From CAYYIS01 sp964470965 (GTDB taxonomy: Bacteria; JAAXHH01; JABIQT01), in contig CAYYIS010000043.1 of assembly GCA_964470965.1 (NCBI GenBank), positions 1-41,311 on the forward strand: 41,311 nucleotides of DNA. The letters run 5' to 3'. Below are positions 23,193 to 30,580 of this stretch, piece by piece. Position 1 is the stretch's first letter; each line of letters opens with the position of its first letter. The position numbers and the translations under genes were made by a program. The notes under the pieces are model-generated. The model ran no database searches. It worked only from the letters and a program-made list of their open reading frames with translations, and had not been told where the DNA came from.

Positions 23193-24284
23193 ATGAATGA
23201 TTTTCAATATACCAAGTGGGTTCCTTATGTGAATTCATCCCAGGCCAAGCTCGAAGAGCTGATCGGTATGTTCAACTATATCATGATCCAGACGAACGGT
23301 GATGTGGAAGAAGCAATGGATTGGATGAGGTTTCTGGACAACCGTTACGGAATTCTGGGCGATGACATGAATTTCGATGAATTTGTGAAAACGCTCGAAG
23401 AGCAGGGCCTTATCAAAAAAGAGAAGACCTCGTTCGTCCTGACCGACAAAGGGGGGCGCCGCATCAGGGCGGATTCGTTGAAGCAGATCTTCAGTTCCCT
23501 AAAAAAGGGCCTGTCAGGTGGCCATGACACGCCATTCGAGGGCGAAGGCGTCGAACGGCTCAGCGAAACTCGGCCCTATCGGTTCGGCGATCAGGCGTCT
23601 AATATAGACTTTACCTCAACTATCGGAAATTCGATTCGCCGCAATGGGTTCGAGATGAACCTGACCGAAGAGGATCTCGAGGTTTATGAGGTAGAGCATT
23701 CTACTTCATGCGCAACCGTCATGCTCCTCGACATCAGTCACAGCATGATCCTGTACGGTGAAGACCGGATCTCGCCGGCCAAGCGGGTGGCACTGGCACT
23801 GGCGGAATTGATTACCAACAAATATCCCAAAGACGAACTCCACCTGGTTCTGTTCGGCGATGATGCCAAGCGGGTCAAAATCGAAGACCTGCCGTTTGTT
23901 TCGGTAGGACCATACCATACCAATACCAAGGCAGGTTTGCAGGTTGCCCGCGATATCCTCCGACGCACCAGAAACGCCAACAAGCAGGTTTTCATGATTA
24001 CAGACGGTAAACCATCCGCCATCTTCGACCGTAACGGACGCCTGTACCTCAACTCCTTCGGACTGGACCCTAAAATCGTCAACCGAACGTTGGACGAAGC
24101 CATCGCGTGTCGGCGTGCAAAAATTACAATCAGCACGTTTATGGTGACACAGGATCCGTACCTGGTAGGCTTCGTGGAAAAACTGACAGAGATGAACAAG
24201 GGTAGAGCTTACTATTCTTCGCTGGGCAATCTCGGGGAATACATCTTCGTTGATTATGTCAAAAATCGTCGGCGACGGTTATAA
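23193..24284 (+). CDS. von Willebrand factor A-domain protein
   Basis: 363 residues. The N-terminal half (about 1-165) is helical with a winged-helix-like segment (LEEQGLIKKEKTSFVLTDKG). The C-terminal half is a VWA domain with a full metal-ion-dependent adhesion site: D180-I-S-H-S, a threonine in HTNTKAG and the Asp in MITDGKPS. Such proteins commonly partner a MoxR- or magnesium-chelatase-type AAA+ ATPase, but none is in the window. No signal or TM helix; cytoplasmic. It follows mraY by 39 bases and ends before a terminator, so it is the third gene of the unit. ATG at 23193 was preferred over an upstream GTG; neither has a good ribosome site. Confidence 0.82.
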   Translation: MNDFQYTKWVPYVNSSQAKLEELIGMFNYIMIQTNGDVEEAMDWMRFLDNRYGILGDDMNFDEFVKTLEEQGLIKKEKTSFVLTDKGGRRIRADSLKQIFSSLKKGLSGGHDTPFEGEGVERLSETRPYRFGDQASNIDFTSTIGNSIRRNGFEMNLTEEDLEVYEVEHSTSCATVMLLDISHSMILYGEDRISPAKRVALALAELITNKYPKDELHLVLFGDDAKRVKIEDLPFVSVGPYHTNTKAGLQVARDILRRTRNANKQVFMITDGKPSAIFDRNGRLYLNSFGLDPKIVNRTLDEAIACRRAKITISTFMVTQDPYLVGFVEKLTEMNKGRAYYSSLGNLGEYIFVDYVKNRRRRL

Positions 24285-24324
24285 GGCCGCAAACGAACCG
24301 CATCCTATCCACGGCTCTTAAAAG

Positions 24325-24357
24325 AGAAAGGGAGAAGCCCGGGGCTTCTCCCTTTCT
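24325..24357. terminator. bidirectional rho-independent terminator
   Basis: Perfect GC-containing stem of about 15 pairs (left arm 24325-24340, right arm 24342-24357) lying between the convergent VWA and aminotransferase genes. The minus-strand side is followed by a T-rich run (CTCTTTTAAG), the plus side by a weaker TTCC. Confidence 0.8.
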
Positions 24358-24382
24358 TCCAACCTGTCGCTAAAGGCAGGAT

Positions 24383-25555
24383 TTAAACTCCTTTAGCCAA
24401 CACTTCTTTCATAACTTCTATCAATACTTCGTTCTCCCTGTGGGTTCCTGTGGAAATCCGTATGAAGTTCTCCATGCCGAATGCCTGGCGGATCAACACC
24501 TTCCGATTCGCTAGTTCCGCAACAAACGGCCGCGTGTTGTGTCCCATATCAGCAATCACGAATATGGTCTCTGTCTTGACCGGATTCAATCCCATTTCGG
24601 AGAGGGCTTCGTACAGATATTCTTTTTCTAACATGACGTACCGCCGAACGTCATGAACATGCTGCGTGTCCTCCAAAGCGGCGATGGAAGCAACATCACC
24701 CAGGATACTTCGTCCCAGCCAGTTGAGTAAATAGGGCACTACCCGTTGGATAAGTTCCGGATGAGCGACTCCGTAGCCGACCCGCATTCCCCCGAGGCCG
24801 AATGCCTTGGACATGGTCCGGGTCACAAAGAGATTTTTCCTGGACTTGGTAAGCGAGATCATATTCTGATAGGATTCATCCCCGACAAAATGGACATACG
24901 CCTCATCCACGCAGACAATGACCGACTCAGGTACACTGTCGAGAAATGCGACCAGATCCTTGTGGGGAATCAACTGGCCAGTAGGATTGTTCGGATTCGT
25001 CAGTGTTACGATCCGCGTCTCATCGCTCATAGCCCTTCGAACCGCGGACAGATCAGTCTGAAGATCACCGGTCAAAGGTACCCGTATGGGATCGCGTCCC
25101 AGCACCCGCGAGACGCCTGAAACAGCACCGTATCCCGGTACCGGTTCCACGACATTGCCGCCGTTGATCAGTGCAGCCATTCCTATCGCTTTCAGCACCT
25201 CTGTGGACCCCACCCCCGTGGCCACCATTTTGGCGTTTATGCCGTTACCGTGGTATTTCGCGATGGCTTCATGGAGCACCGGGCCGCGCGACGGGTACCG
25301 GTTCAGGGAGAACATCTTATGCGCCACCGCCTCGATGGCATGCGGTGAGGCACCGAGCGGATTTTCATTGATCGAAAGCTGTACCAGTTCCGGATCATCG
25401 ATACCGACACCATTTACGATCCGATCCTGCTGCGGAGCGAGCATCATAGCCGTAGCATTTTCCCAGAGATTGCTTACGGTCATGGCCGTAAGGCCTCCGG
25501 CCATCGCGGTTTTCATGAATCTGCGACGTGATAATTCTAGATGCGACACGTCCAT
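24383..25555 (-). CDS. Tat-exported HisC-like aminotransferase
   Basis: PLP-dependent class I/II aminotransferase, 390 residues. The closest pattern is histidinol-phosphate aminotransferase: SINENPLGAS near the N-terminus, TNPNNPTG, VDEAYVHF, and the PLP lysine near 248 in TMSKAFGLGGMRVGYG, with the phosphate-binding RQAFGMENFIRIS. The first 40 residues form a twin-arginine signal: SRRRFMK then a hydrophobic stretch (AMAGGLTAMTV) and a possible A-T-A cut. The enzyme is therefore predicted in the periplasm, folded with its cofactor. That argues against a role in histidine synthesis and for turnover of an extracytoplasmic amine or amino acid (inference). GGGAGGT lies 5 bases before ATG. Confidence 0.88.
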   Translation of the reverse strand: MDVSHLELSRRRFMKTAMAGGLTAMTVSNLWENATAMMLAPQQDRIVNGVGIDDPELVQLSINENPLGASPHAIEAVAHKMFSLNRYPSRGPVLHEAIAKYHGNGINAKMVATGVGSTEVLKAIGMAALINGGNVVEPVPGYGAVSGVSRVLGRDPIRVPLTGDLQTDLSAVRRAMSDETRIVTLTNPNNPTGQLIPHKDLVAFLDSVPESVIVCVDEAYVHFVGDESYQNMISLTKSRKNLFVTRTMSKAFGLGGMRVGYGVAHPELIQRVVPYLLNWLGRSILGDVASIAALEDTQHVHDVRRYVMLEKEYLYEALSEMGLNPVKTETIFVIADMGHNTRPFVAELANRKVLIRQAFGMENFIRISTGTHRENEVLIEVMKEVLAKGV

Positions 25556-25602
25556 CTTTTACCTCCCATTGGGGTATGTATCATAGAGGCCAATCCACCT
25601 GC

Positions 25603-25631
25603 AGAATATAAAGGAAGATACAACAGTGCAA
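25603..25631 (-). promoter_or_regulatory. probable promoter for the Tat aminotransferase
   Basis: TTGCAC (25626-25631) and TATTCT (25603-25608), minus strand, 17-base spacer. It diverges from the plus-strand promoter 38 bases away. Confidence 0.35.
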
Positions 25632-25668
25632 AGGATTTTCTACGAAATTCCCGCATTTGAGAAAACTC

Positions 25669-25698
25669 TTGACAAATACCAGGGTGACCCGTTACTAT
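25669..25698 (+). promoter_or_regulatory. promoter for the small lipoprotein
   Basis: Perfect TTGACA (25669-25674) and TACTAT (25693-25698), spacer 18. The start codon lies 60 bases further on. Confidence 0.5.
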
Positions 25699-25758
25699 TG
25701 CATACGTGTTAAGTTTTTATGCTGTCAGAAAGTGCTAACTCCGGAAGGAAGATTCACA

Positions 25759-26139
25759 ATGATAAATGCCATACGCCTTCTCAACATTGGAGTCGTTCTT
25801 ACGGGGGCCATCTGGTTAATGGGTTGCGGCCTTTTAGGCTCCCTTGGGGGCAAGCCGGATAGACTTACCAAAGAGGTCGACATACAGTCAGTAGACGTTG
25901 AAGAACTCCGGGCCACAGCCGACACATTGACGAAAACTCGATCCAGAATGCTGGATGATCTGAACAATCTTATGGAATTAAACAACCTGAGTACTGAAGA
26001 GGTGGCCGTTCTGGAAGAACAAGCCAATCCAGACCGGGCGACCCCGCTCACCAAAGTAGGACGGGCACTCAAAAAAGTTGGGCAGACGCTTAAGCTTGAC
26101 GCAATTGGGCGGACGCTCAAAAAACTCTGGCCATTCTGA
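25759..26139 (+). CDS. small lipoprotein with basic repeated C-terminus
   Basis: 126 residues, no family recognised. Signal peptide with lipobox LMGC (Cys23) followed by a Gly/Leu-rich linker (GLLGSLGGK). The middle is an acidic helix (EELRATADTL, LDDLNNLMELNNLSTEE). The last 28 residues hold three short related units, VGRALKK, VGQTLKL and IGRTLKK, ending in LWPF, giving a cationic amphipathic helix. It has its own promoter, a GGAAGGAAG ribosome site before ATG and a strong terminator 20 bases after the stop, so it is a single-gene unit. An in-frame upstream start at 25657 would place the signal 34 residues in and is rejected. Confidence 0.7.
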   Translation: MINAIRLLNIGVVLTGAIWLMGCGLLGSLGGKPDRLTKEVDIQSVDVEELRATADTLTKTRSRMLDDLNNLMELNNLSTEEVAVLEEQANPDRATPLTKVGRALKKVGQTLKLDAIGRTLKKLWPF

Positions 26140-26160
26140 TCATGCGTTAGTTTTGTGAGT

Positions 26161-26201
26161 AAAAAAAACCGGCAGGGGCATTTCCCCTACCGGTTTTTTT
26201 T
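26161..26201. terminator. bidirectional terminator ending the ribosomal cluster
   Basis: Arms 26161-26178 and 26184-26201: A-run, ACCGG, AGGGG, then CCCCT, ACCGG and a T-run, with one C/A mismatch and a 5-base loop. It has T-runs on both sides and serves the small lipoprotein (plus) and rplQ (minus). Confidence 0.9.
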
Positions 26202-26223
26202 GGTGCGGTAATTTGTCGCGCTG

Positions 26224-26916
26224 TTATTTCTTCCCTTTATTATCCTCTTCAGAGACTTCCGTCGATGCATCTGTATCCGGCGCTTCAGTTTTAGAGTCCT
26301 CTTCTGCCGTGTCCACATTCTCCTCGGCAGGAACTTCTTTAGCGGCGGCCTCTGAAGCCTCCACTGCTTCGGCGGGTTCGTCCGCTTCAGCGGGATTTTC
26401 AGCCGTTTCTGACAGTTCTGCTTCCGGCGTATCGATGATTTCCTCGACCACACCTTCCTCTAATGCCGGTTCTTTTACCACTGGTGCCGTACCAGCCTTT
26501 TTACGCCGTCTGGATCTGGGCTTGGTTTCCTCTTCAGTAGTTTCCGTAACCGCTTCCACCTCTATTCCTACCAGCTCAAGCATTGAGAGTTCCGCTGCGT
26601 CACCCTGGCGATGACCGAGAAGAGTGATACGGGTATAGCCACCGGGGCGGTCTACAAACCGTGGGGCGATAGTGTCAAACAATTTGGTCACAACCGCTTG
26701 ATTTCGAACAGTCTTTAGAACCTGGCGACGGGCATGCAGATCTTGCCGTTTGGCAATCGTAATCAATCGTTCCACTAAACCACGGACTTCTTTAGCTTTG
26801 GCAGTCGTGGTTTTTACTTTTTCCTGTTCCAGTACAGCCGTGGCCAGATTCGCCAGCATTGCCCGACGATGGCTGGCGTTTCTGCTTAATGCACGGCCCT
26901 GCTTTCGATGTCGCAT
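26224..26916 (-). CDS. rplQ: 50S ribosomal protein L17 with long acidic tail
   Basis: Large-subunit protein L17. The core (about 1-115) is standard: MRHRKQGRALSRNASHRRAM, VRGLVERLITIAK, RPGGYTRITLLGHRQGDAAEL. A tail of about 115 residues follows, first basic (KPRSRRRKKAG), then very rich in Glu, Ala, Asp and Thr, ending NKGKK. Typical L17 is 115-130 residues, so this protein (230) is nearly doubled. AGGAG lies 6 bases before the chosen ATG. It is the last gene of the alpha operon part, 45 bases after rpoA. Confidence 0.94.
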   Translation of the reverse strand: MRHRKQGRALSRNASHRRAMLANLATAVLEQEKVKTTTAKAKEVRGLVERLITIAKRQDLHARRQVLKTVRNQAVVTKLFDTIAPRFVDRPGGYTRITLLGHRQGDAAELSMLELVGIEVEAVTETTEEETKPRSRRRKKAGTAPVVKEPALEEGVVEEIIDTPEAELSETAENPAEADEPAEAVEASEAAAKEVPAEENVDTAEEDSKTEAPDTDASTEVSEEDNKGKK

Positions 26917-26961
26917 CAAGAACTCCTGTTCCACATAAATACGGCCGTCAAACGCACCTGT

Positions 26962-27945
26962 TTACTTTTCCACATCCACCAGATACTGATCTACACCCAT
27001 GCCGAATCCCAAATTCAATTCGGTCAGAATCTGGTTTAATTCCATCAGTGACTTGCGGCCAAAATTCCTGTATTTTAGCATCTCTGCTTCGCTTTTCTGC
27101 ACCAAATCGGCTAGGGTCTTTATCTCCGCGGCACGTAGACAATTGCTCGAACGCACCGAGAGTTCCAGCTCCTCCACATTCATCATAAGCAGGCTCGTCA
27201 CACGTTCAAATTCTTCATCGACCTGTTCTTCGGGTTCCGGGATCAACTCTTCATCGATTGAGATGAACAACTGGAGATGGTTTTTCAGGATTTGAGCGGC
27301 CGATGACAGCCCGTCCTGCGGGTTGGTGCTACCGTCGGTCCAGATTTCCAGCACCAGCCTGTCATAGTCCGTTCGTTGTCCCACACGAGTGTTCTCAACC
27401 CGGAAATTCACACGGGTCACAGGTGAAAAACGGGAATCCATTGGGATAACACCGATCGGCTGATTCTGGTCCTTGTTGGCCTCGGCGAGTACATAGCCAC
27501 GTCCGGTATCAACATAGATATCCATACGCAGATGGCCTCCCTCATCGAGCGTTGCAATGTGGAGGTCTGGATTTAATATCTCAACATCGGCGTCCGTCTG
27601 AATGTCTATGGCACTGACTTCGCCTTTTCCTTCCGCTTCCAGCGACAGCGTCTTCGGTTCTTCCGTGTACATGATCAAGCGTAAATCTTTAAGATTAAGG
27701 ATTATCTCCGTGACATCCTCGACCACATTCTGCATGGTCGTAAATTCGTGTGATACACCGTCGACTCTGACAGCCACAACTGCCGCACCCGGTAATGCAG
27801 AAAGGAGTACCCTGCGCAGTGCATTGCCCACCGTAGTTCCAAATCCGCGTTCCAACGGCTCTATGGTGAACTTACCATAATTATCTGTCAGATTTCCCTC
27901 GTCTACAGTCACACCTTTCGGCATTTGAAAATTTTTTAATTTCAT
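26962..27945 (-). CDS. rpoA: RNA polymerase alpha subunit
   Basis: 327 residues, normal length. The N-terminal dimerisation domain shows FTIEPLERGFGTTVGNALRRVLLSALPGAA and the RVDGVSHEF segment. The C-terminal domain (about 250-315) has SVRSSNCLRAAEIKTLADLV and YRNFGRKSLMEL, which contact promoter DNA and activators. It lies between rpsD and rplQ, as in most bacterial alpha operons. Confidence 0.98.
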   Translation of the reverse strand: MKLKNFQMPKGVTVDEGNLTDNYGKFTIEPLERGFGTTVGNALRRVLLSALPGAAVVAVRVDGVSHEFTTMQNVVEDVTEIILNLKDLRLIMYTEEPKTLSLEAEGKGEVSAIDIQTDADVEILNPDLHIATLDEGGHLRMDIYVDTGRGYVLAEANKDQNQPIGVIPMDSRFSPVTRVNFRVENTRVGQRTDYDRLVLEIWTDGSTNPQDGLSSAAQILKNHLQLFISIDEELIPEPEEQVDEEFERVTSLLMMNVEELELSVRSSNCLRAAEIKTLADLVQKSEAEMLKYRNFGRKSLMELNQILTELNLGFGMGVDQYLVDVEK

Positions 27946-28026
27946 ACCTTAATCGCCCCCTGAGATCACTCATCCTTCGGCTGACATCCACCAGGATGGG
28001 ATGGCCGTGTCCTCCGACCAGATTCA

Positions 28027-28656
28027 TTACTTCGAGTACAACTCAATAATCAACTGTTCCTGCACTGGTGTCGGAATGTTCTCTCGGTCCGGCAATTCTA
28101 AGAGGTTTCCGGCCAACGTGGTCTTATCCAGATCCAACCATGGGACGGCGGGGCGCTGGCTGGCTGCACTCAGTGAGGAATGAATGCAGTCAAGCTGGCG
28201 ACTACTTTCTTTAACCTGAATCACATCACCGATACGGGTCACATACGACGGAATATTCAAGATGCGATTGTTTACCAGGATATGGCGATGCAGTACAAGC
28301 TGGCGGGCGGCCTTCCGTGAAGCGGCCAGACCCAGCCGGTAAACGATATTATCGAGTCTTGTTTCGAGCAATTGAAGCAATCCAGTTCCGGTTTCGCCCT
28401 GTGTACGGGATGCTTTTTCGAAATAATTTCGGAACTGTTTTTCACCGATTCCATAAGTCTTACGCGTTTTTTGTTTTTCACGGAGCCTAATTCCGTATTC
28501 CGTCGGTTTCCTACGGCTAACCGTTCCATGCTGTCCCGGAGGGACTCCACGGCGGTCGACTGCACATTTTTCCGAAAAACACCGATCTCCCTTAAGGAAG
28601 AGCTTCATCCCTTCCCGGCGGCAGATTCGGCAATTGGCGTCCTTATACCGAGACAT
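28027..28656 (-). CDS. rpsD: 30S ribosomal protein S4, zinc-type
   Basis: Primary 16S rRNA-binding protein needed for early 30S assembly. 209 residues from ATG 28656, which has AGGAG 7 bases upstream; a further 11 residues upstream in frame are not family-like. Cysteines 9, 12, 26 and 31 (NCRICRREG, DRCFSEKC) form the zinc site of the C+ form. The S4 RNA-binding domain (RLDNIVYRLGLAASRKAARQ, HILVNNR) lies around 95-155. In many bacteria S4 represses this operon; no leader structure was tested here. Confidence 0.97.
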   Translation of the reverse strand: MSRYKDANCRICRREGMKLFLKGDRCFSEKCAVDRRGVPPGQHGTVSRRKPTEYGIRLREKQKTRKTYGIGEKQFRNYFEKASRTQGETGTGLLQLLETRLDNIVYRLGLAASRKAARQLVLHRHILVNNRILNIPSYVTRIGDVIQVKESSRQLDCIHSSLSAASQRPAVPWLDLDKTTLAGNLLELPDRENIPTPVQEQLIIELYSK

Positions 28657-28729
28657 ATAAACTCCTGCAATGTTGGTTTCAAGGTTCAAGCCCTGTATAT
28701 GTCAAAAACCTTGCTGTGCTGACCCTGTT

Positions 28730-29119
28730 TTAAACCCTACGACGTTTTGGCGGCCGGCATCCGTTATGCGGTATGGGCGTAACATCTCTTATGGCCGAAA
28801 TTTCCAGTCCGGCAGCCTGCAACGCACGGATGGCGGATTCTCTTCCTGCACCCGGGCCTTTTACCAGTACCTCCACGCGCTTCAGCCCCAGCTCGATCGC
28901 CTCCTTGGCCGCTGCTTCAGCAGCGAGTTGCGCGGCGAACGGTGTACTTTTCCGTGAGCCTTTAAAATTCCCGCCCTTGCCACCGCTTGCCCAGCTGATC
29001 GTCCCGCCGTTGGTATCCGATATGGTAACGATAGTATTATTAAAAGTTGCCTTAATGTGTGCAATGCCGTTGGCATCCACACTCCGATCACGCTTGCGAC
29101 TACGCCTGCCTGTTGCCAC
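28730..29119 (-). CDS. rpsK: 30S ribosomal protein S11
   Basis: 129 residues, the usual length. It binds 16S rRNA at the platform near the mRNA exit. Family blocks: GIAHIKATFNNTIVTISDTN, SRKSTPFAAQLAAE, VKGPGAGRESAIRAL, VTPIPHNGCRPPKRRRV. GTG start, with GGAGGT 4 bases upstream. The NG step in PHNGCRPP is the site known to form isoaspartate in E. coli S11. Confidence 0.98.
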   Translation of the reverse strand: MATGRRSRKRDRSVDANGIAHIKATFNNTIVTISDTNGGTISWASGGKGGNFKGSRKSTPFAAQLAAEAAAKEAIELGLKRVEVLVKGPGAGRESAIRALQAAGLEISAIRDVTPIPHNGCRPPKRRRV

Positions 29120-29137
29120 CTGTTACCTCCAGCCTGC

Positions 29138-29509
29138 TTAAGCCTTCCGTTTTGCTCCGATAGCCCGACGGGGACCCTTACGCATACGGGCATTGGTCTT
29201 TGTCCGCTGTCCACGCACGGGAAGTCCGCGGCGGTGACGCAACCCTCTGTAACACCCAATGTCCATCAACCGCCTGATATTGAATGTGATCTCCCCGCGA
29301 AGGGTTCCTTCCACACGATAGTCGTTCTCAATGACCTGTCGCAGTTGAGCGACGTCATTGTCCGTGAGATCTCTGACACGCGTATCCGGTTTAATTCGCG
29401 CCGTATCCAGCACTTTCCTGGCGCTCGTCAGGCCGATCCCGTAAATATATGTCATAGCGATTTCGACCCTTTTGTCTCTTGGTAAATCCACACCGGCTAT
29501 CCGTGCCAC
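29138..29509 (-). CDS. rpsM: 30S ribosomal protein S13
   Basis: 123 residues, head protein that contacts P-site tRNA and the 50S subunit. Blocks: ARIAGVDLPRDKRVEIAMTY, YGIGLTSARKVL, the basic RGLRHRRGLPVRGQRTKTNA and the basic C-terminal tail. GTG start supported by AAGGAGG. Its stop lies 18 bases before rpsK. Confidence 0.98.
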   Translation of the reverse strand: MARIAGVDLPRDKRVEIAMTYIYGIGLTSARKVLDTARIKPDTRVRDLTDNDVAQLRQVIENDYRVEGTLRGEITFNIRRLMDIGCYRGLRHRRGLPVRGQRTKTNARMRKGPRRAIGAKRKA

Positions 29510-29568
29510 TACCGCCTCCTTCGCACTGAAATATTACTGATATGCATCCTGGTCATCGTAAAATGACC

Positions 29569-29682
29569 TTAACCCTGACGCTGCTTATGTCTGGGGTTTC
29601 GACAGATCACCCGCACGACGCCTTTTCGTCGAACCACCTTGCATTCATCGCATATTTTTTTCACCGACGCACGTACTTTCAT
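29569..29682 (-). CDS. rpmJ: 50S ribosomal protein L36, zinc-type
   Basis: 37 residues, read directly from the minus strand: MKVRASVKKICDECKVV, then RRKGVVRVICRNPRHKQRQG. C11, C14, C27 and H32 form the zinc ribbon (C-x2-C-x12-C-x4-H). AAGGA lies ahead of the ATG. Positioned between infA and rpsM as in most bacteria. Confidence 0.97.
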   Translation of the reverse strand: MKVRASVKKICDECKVVRRKGVVRVICRNPRHKQRQG

Positions 29683-29696
29683 TAGTTTCGAATCCT

Positions 29697-29915
29697 TTAT
29701 TTATAACGATAGGTAATACGTCCTCGCGTCAGGTCATACGGTGACAACTCCACAGTGACTTTATCACCTGGCAGGATCTTGATGAAATTCATCCGGACCT
29801 TACCGGAAATGTGCGCGAGAATCTGATGGCCATTTTCCAGTTCAACCCGAAATGTTGCATTCGGTAAAGGTTCGATTACCTTTCCTTCGACTTGAACAGG
29901 TGGTTCTTTGGGCAT
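29697..29915 (-). CDS. infA: translation initiation factor IF-1
   Basis: 72 residues, single OB-fold protein that occupies the A site during initiation. Family sequence is clear: VEGKVIEPLPNATFRVELEN, GHQILAHISGKVRMNFIKI, LPGDKVTVELSPYDLTRGRI, TYRYK. It lies 14 bases before rpmJ and 24 bases after adk. Confidence 0.97.
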   Translation of the reverse strand: MPKEPPVQVEGKVIEPLPNATFRVELENGHQILAHISGKVRMNFIKILPGDKVTVELSPYDLTRGRITYRYK

Positions 29916-29939
29916 TCGGTCTCACCTCACAAATTGTTC

Positions 29940-30488
29940 TCAAATGATACTGCCGAGAATGCGCGCCGTGACGACCTCCGGCGGTGCAGCCCCATCGATA
30001 CATCGTAAAAGTCCCTCTCCCCGATAGAATTCTATCAGCGGAGCGGTTTCCCGGTGATACACATCCAGCCTATGTTTCACCGTTTTCCGGTCGTCATCGG
30101 TACGCTGACGTTTAGCCAGACGATCGAGTATGAGACCTTGACCAACCTCTATGCTTACCACGGAATCTATCTCACTCTTCAGTCGTTTTAACAGTGTTCC
30201 GAGATAGCGCGCCTGGCTCAAAGTGCGAGGGAAACCGTCCAGAATAAATCCCGTTGCACAGTCCGATTTCCGCAAGCGCTCTTCAAGTACCTGTACCATG
30301 ATGGAGTCCGGAACCAGTTCACCGGCTCTGATATATTCCATCGCCTGCAGTCCGACCGAAGTCGAGTTCTGGATCTCTGCACGCAACAGATCCCCGGTCG
30401 AAACGTGTGATATCTTCAGATGTTGCGCGAGTATCTGGGCCTGCGTGCCCTTACCCGCCCCCGGTGCTCCGAGCATAATCAATCGCAT
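29940..30488 (-). CDS. adk: adenylate kinase, short-lid form
   Basis: Converts AMP and ATP to two ADP. 182 residues from the ATG at 30488 (MRLIMLGAPGAGKGTQ), where the P-loop is at 7-15. STGDLLRAEI and GFPRTLSQA are the AMP-site motifs. The lid is short (AKRQRTDDDRKTVKHRL), without the zinc-type or extended lid. An in-frame GTG 12 codons upstream would put extra residues before the first strand and is less likely. The map gene that often follows adk is absent; infA comes next. Confidence 0.95.
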   Translation of the reverse strand: MRLIMLGAPGAGKGTQAQILAQHLKISHVSTGDLLRAEIQNSTSVGLQAMEYIRAGELVPDSIMVQVLEERLRKSDCATGFILDGFPRTLSQARYLGTLLKRLKSEIDSVVSIEVGQGLILDRLAKRQRTDDDRKTVKHRLDVYHRETAPLIEFYRGEGLLRCIDGAAPPEVVTARILGSII

Positions 30489-30580
30489 GAGGCCCTTTGC
30501 AAGGATGAAGAGACGAGAACACACCTCACGTCATTGCCCCGTACGCATCCCGGAACTCATCTCGACATCTGAACCAGGTT

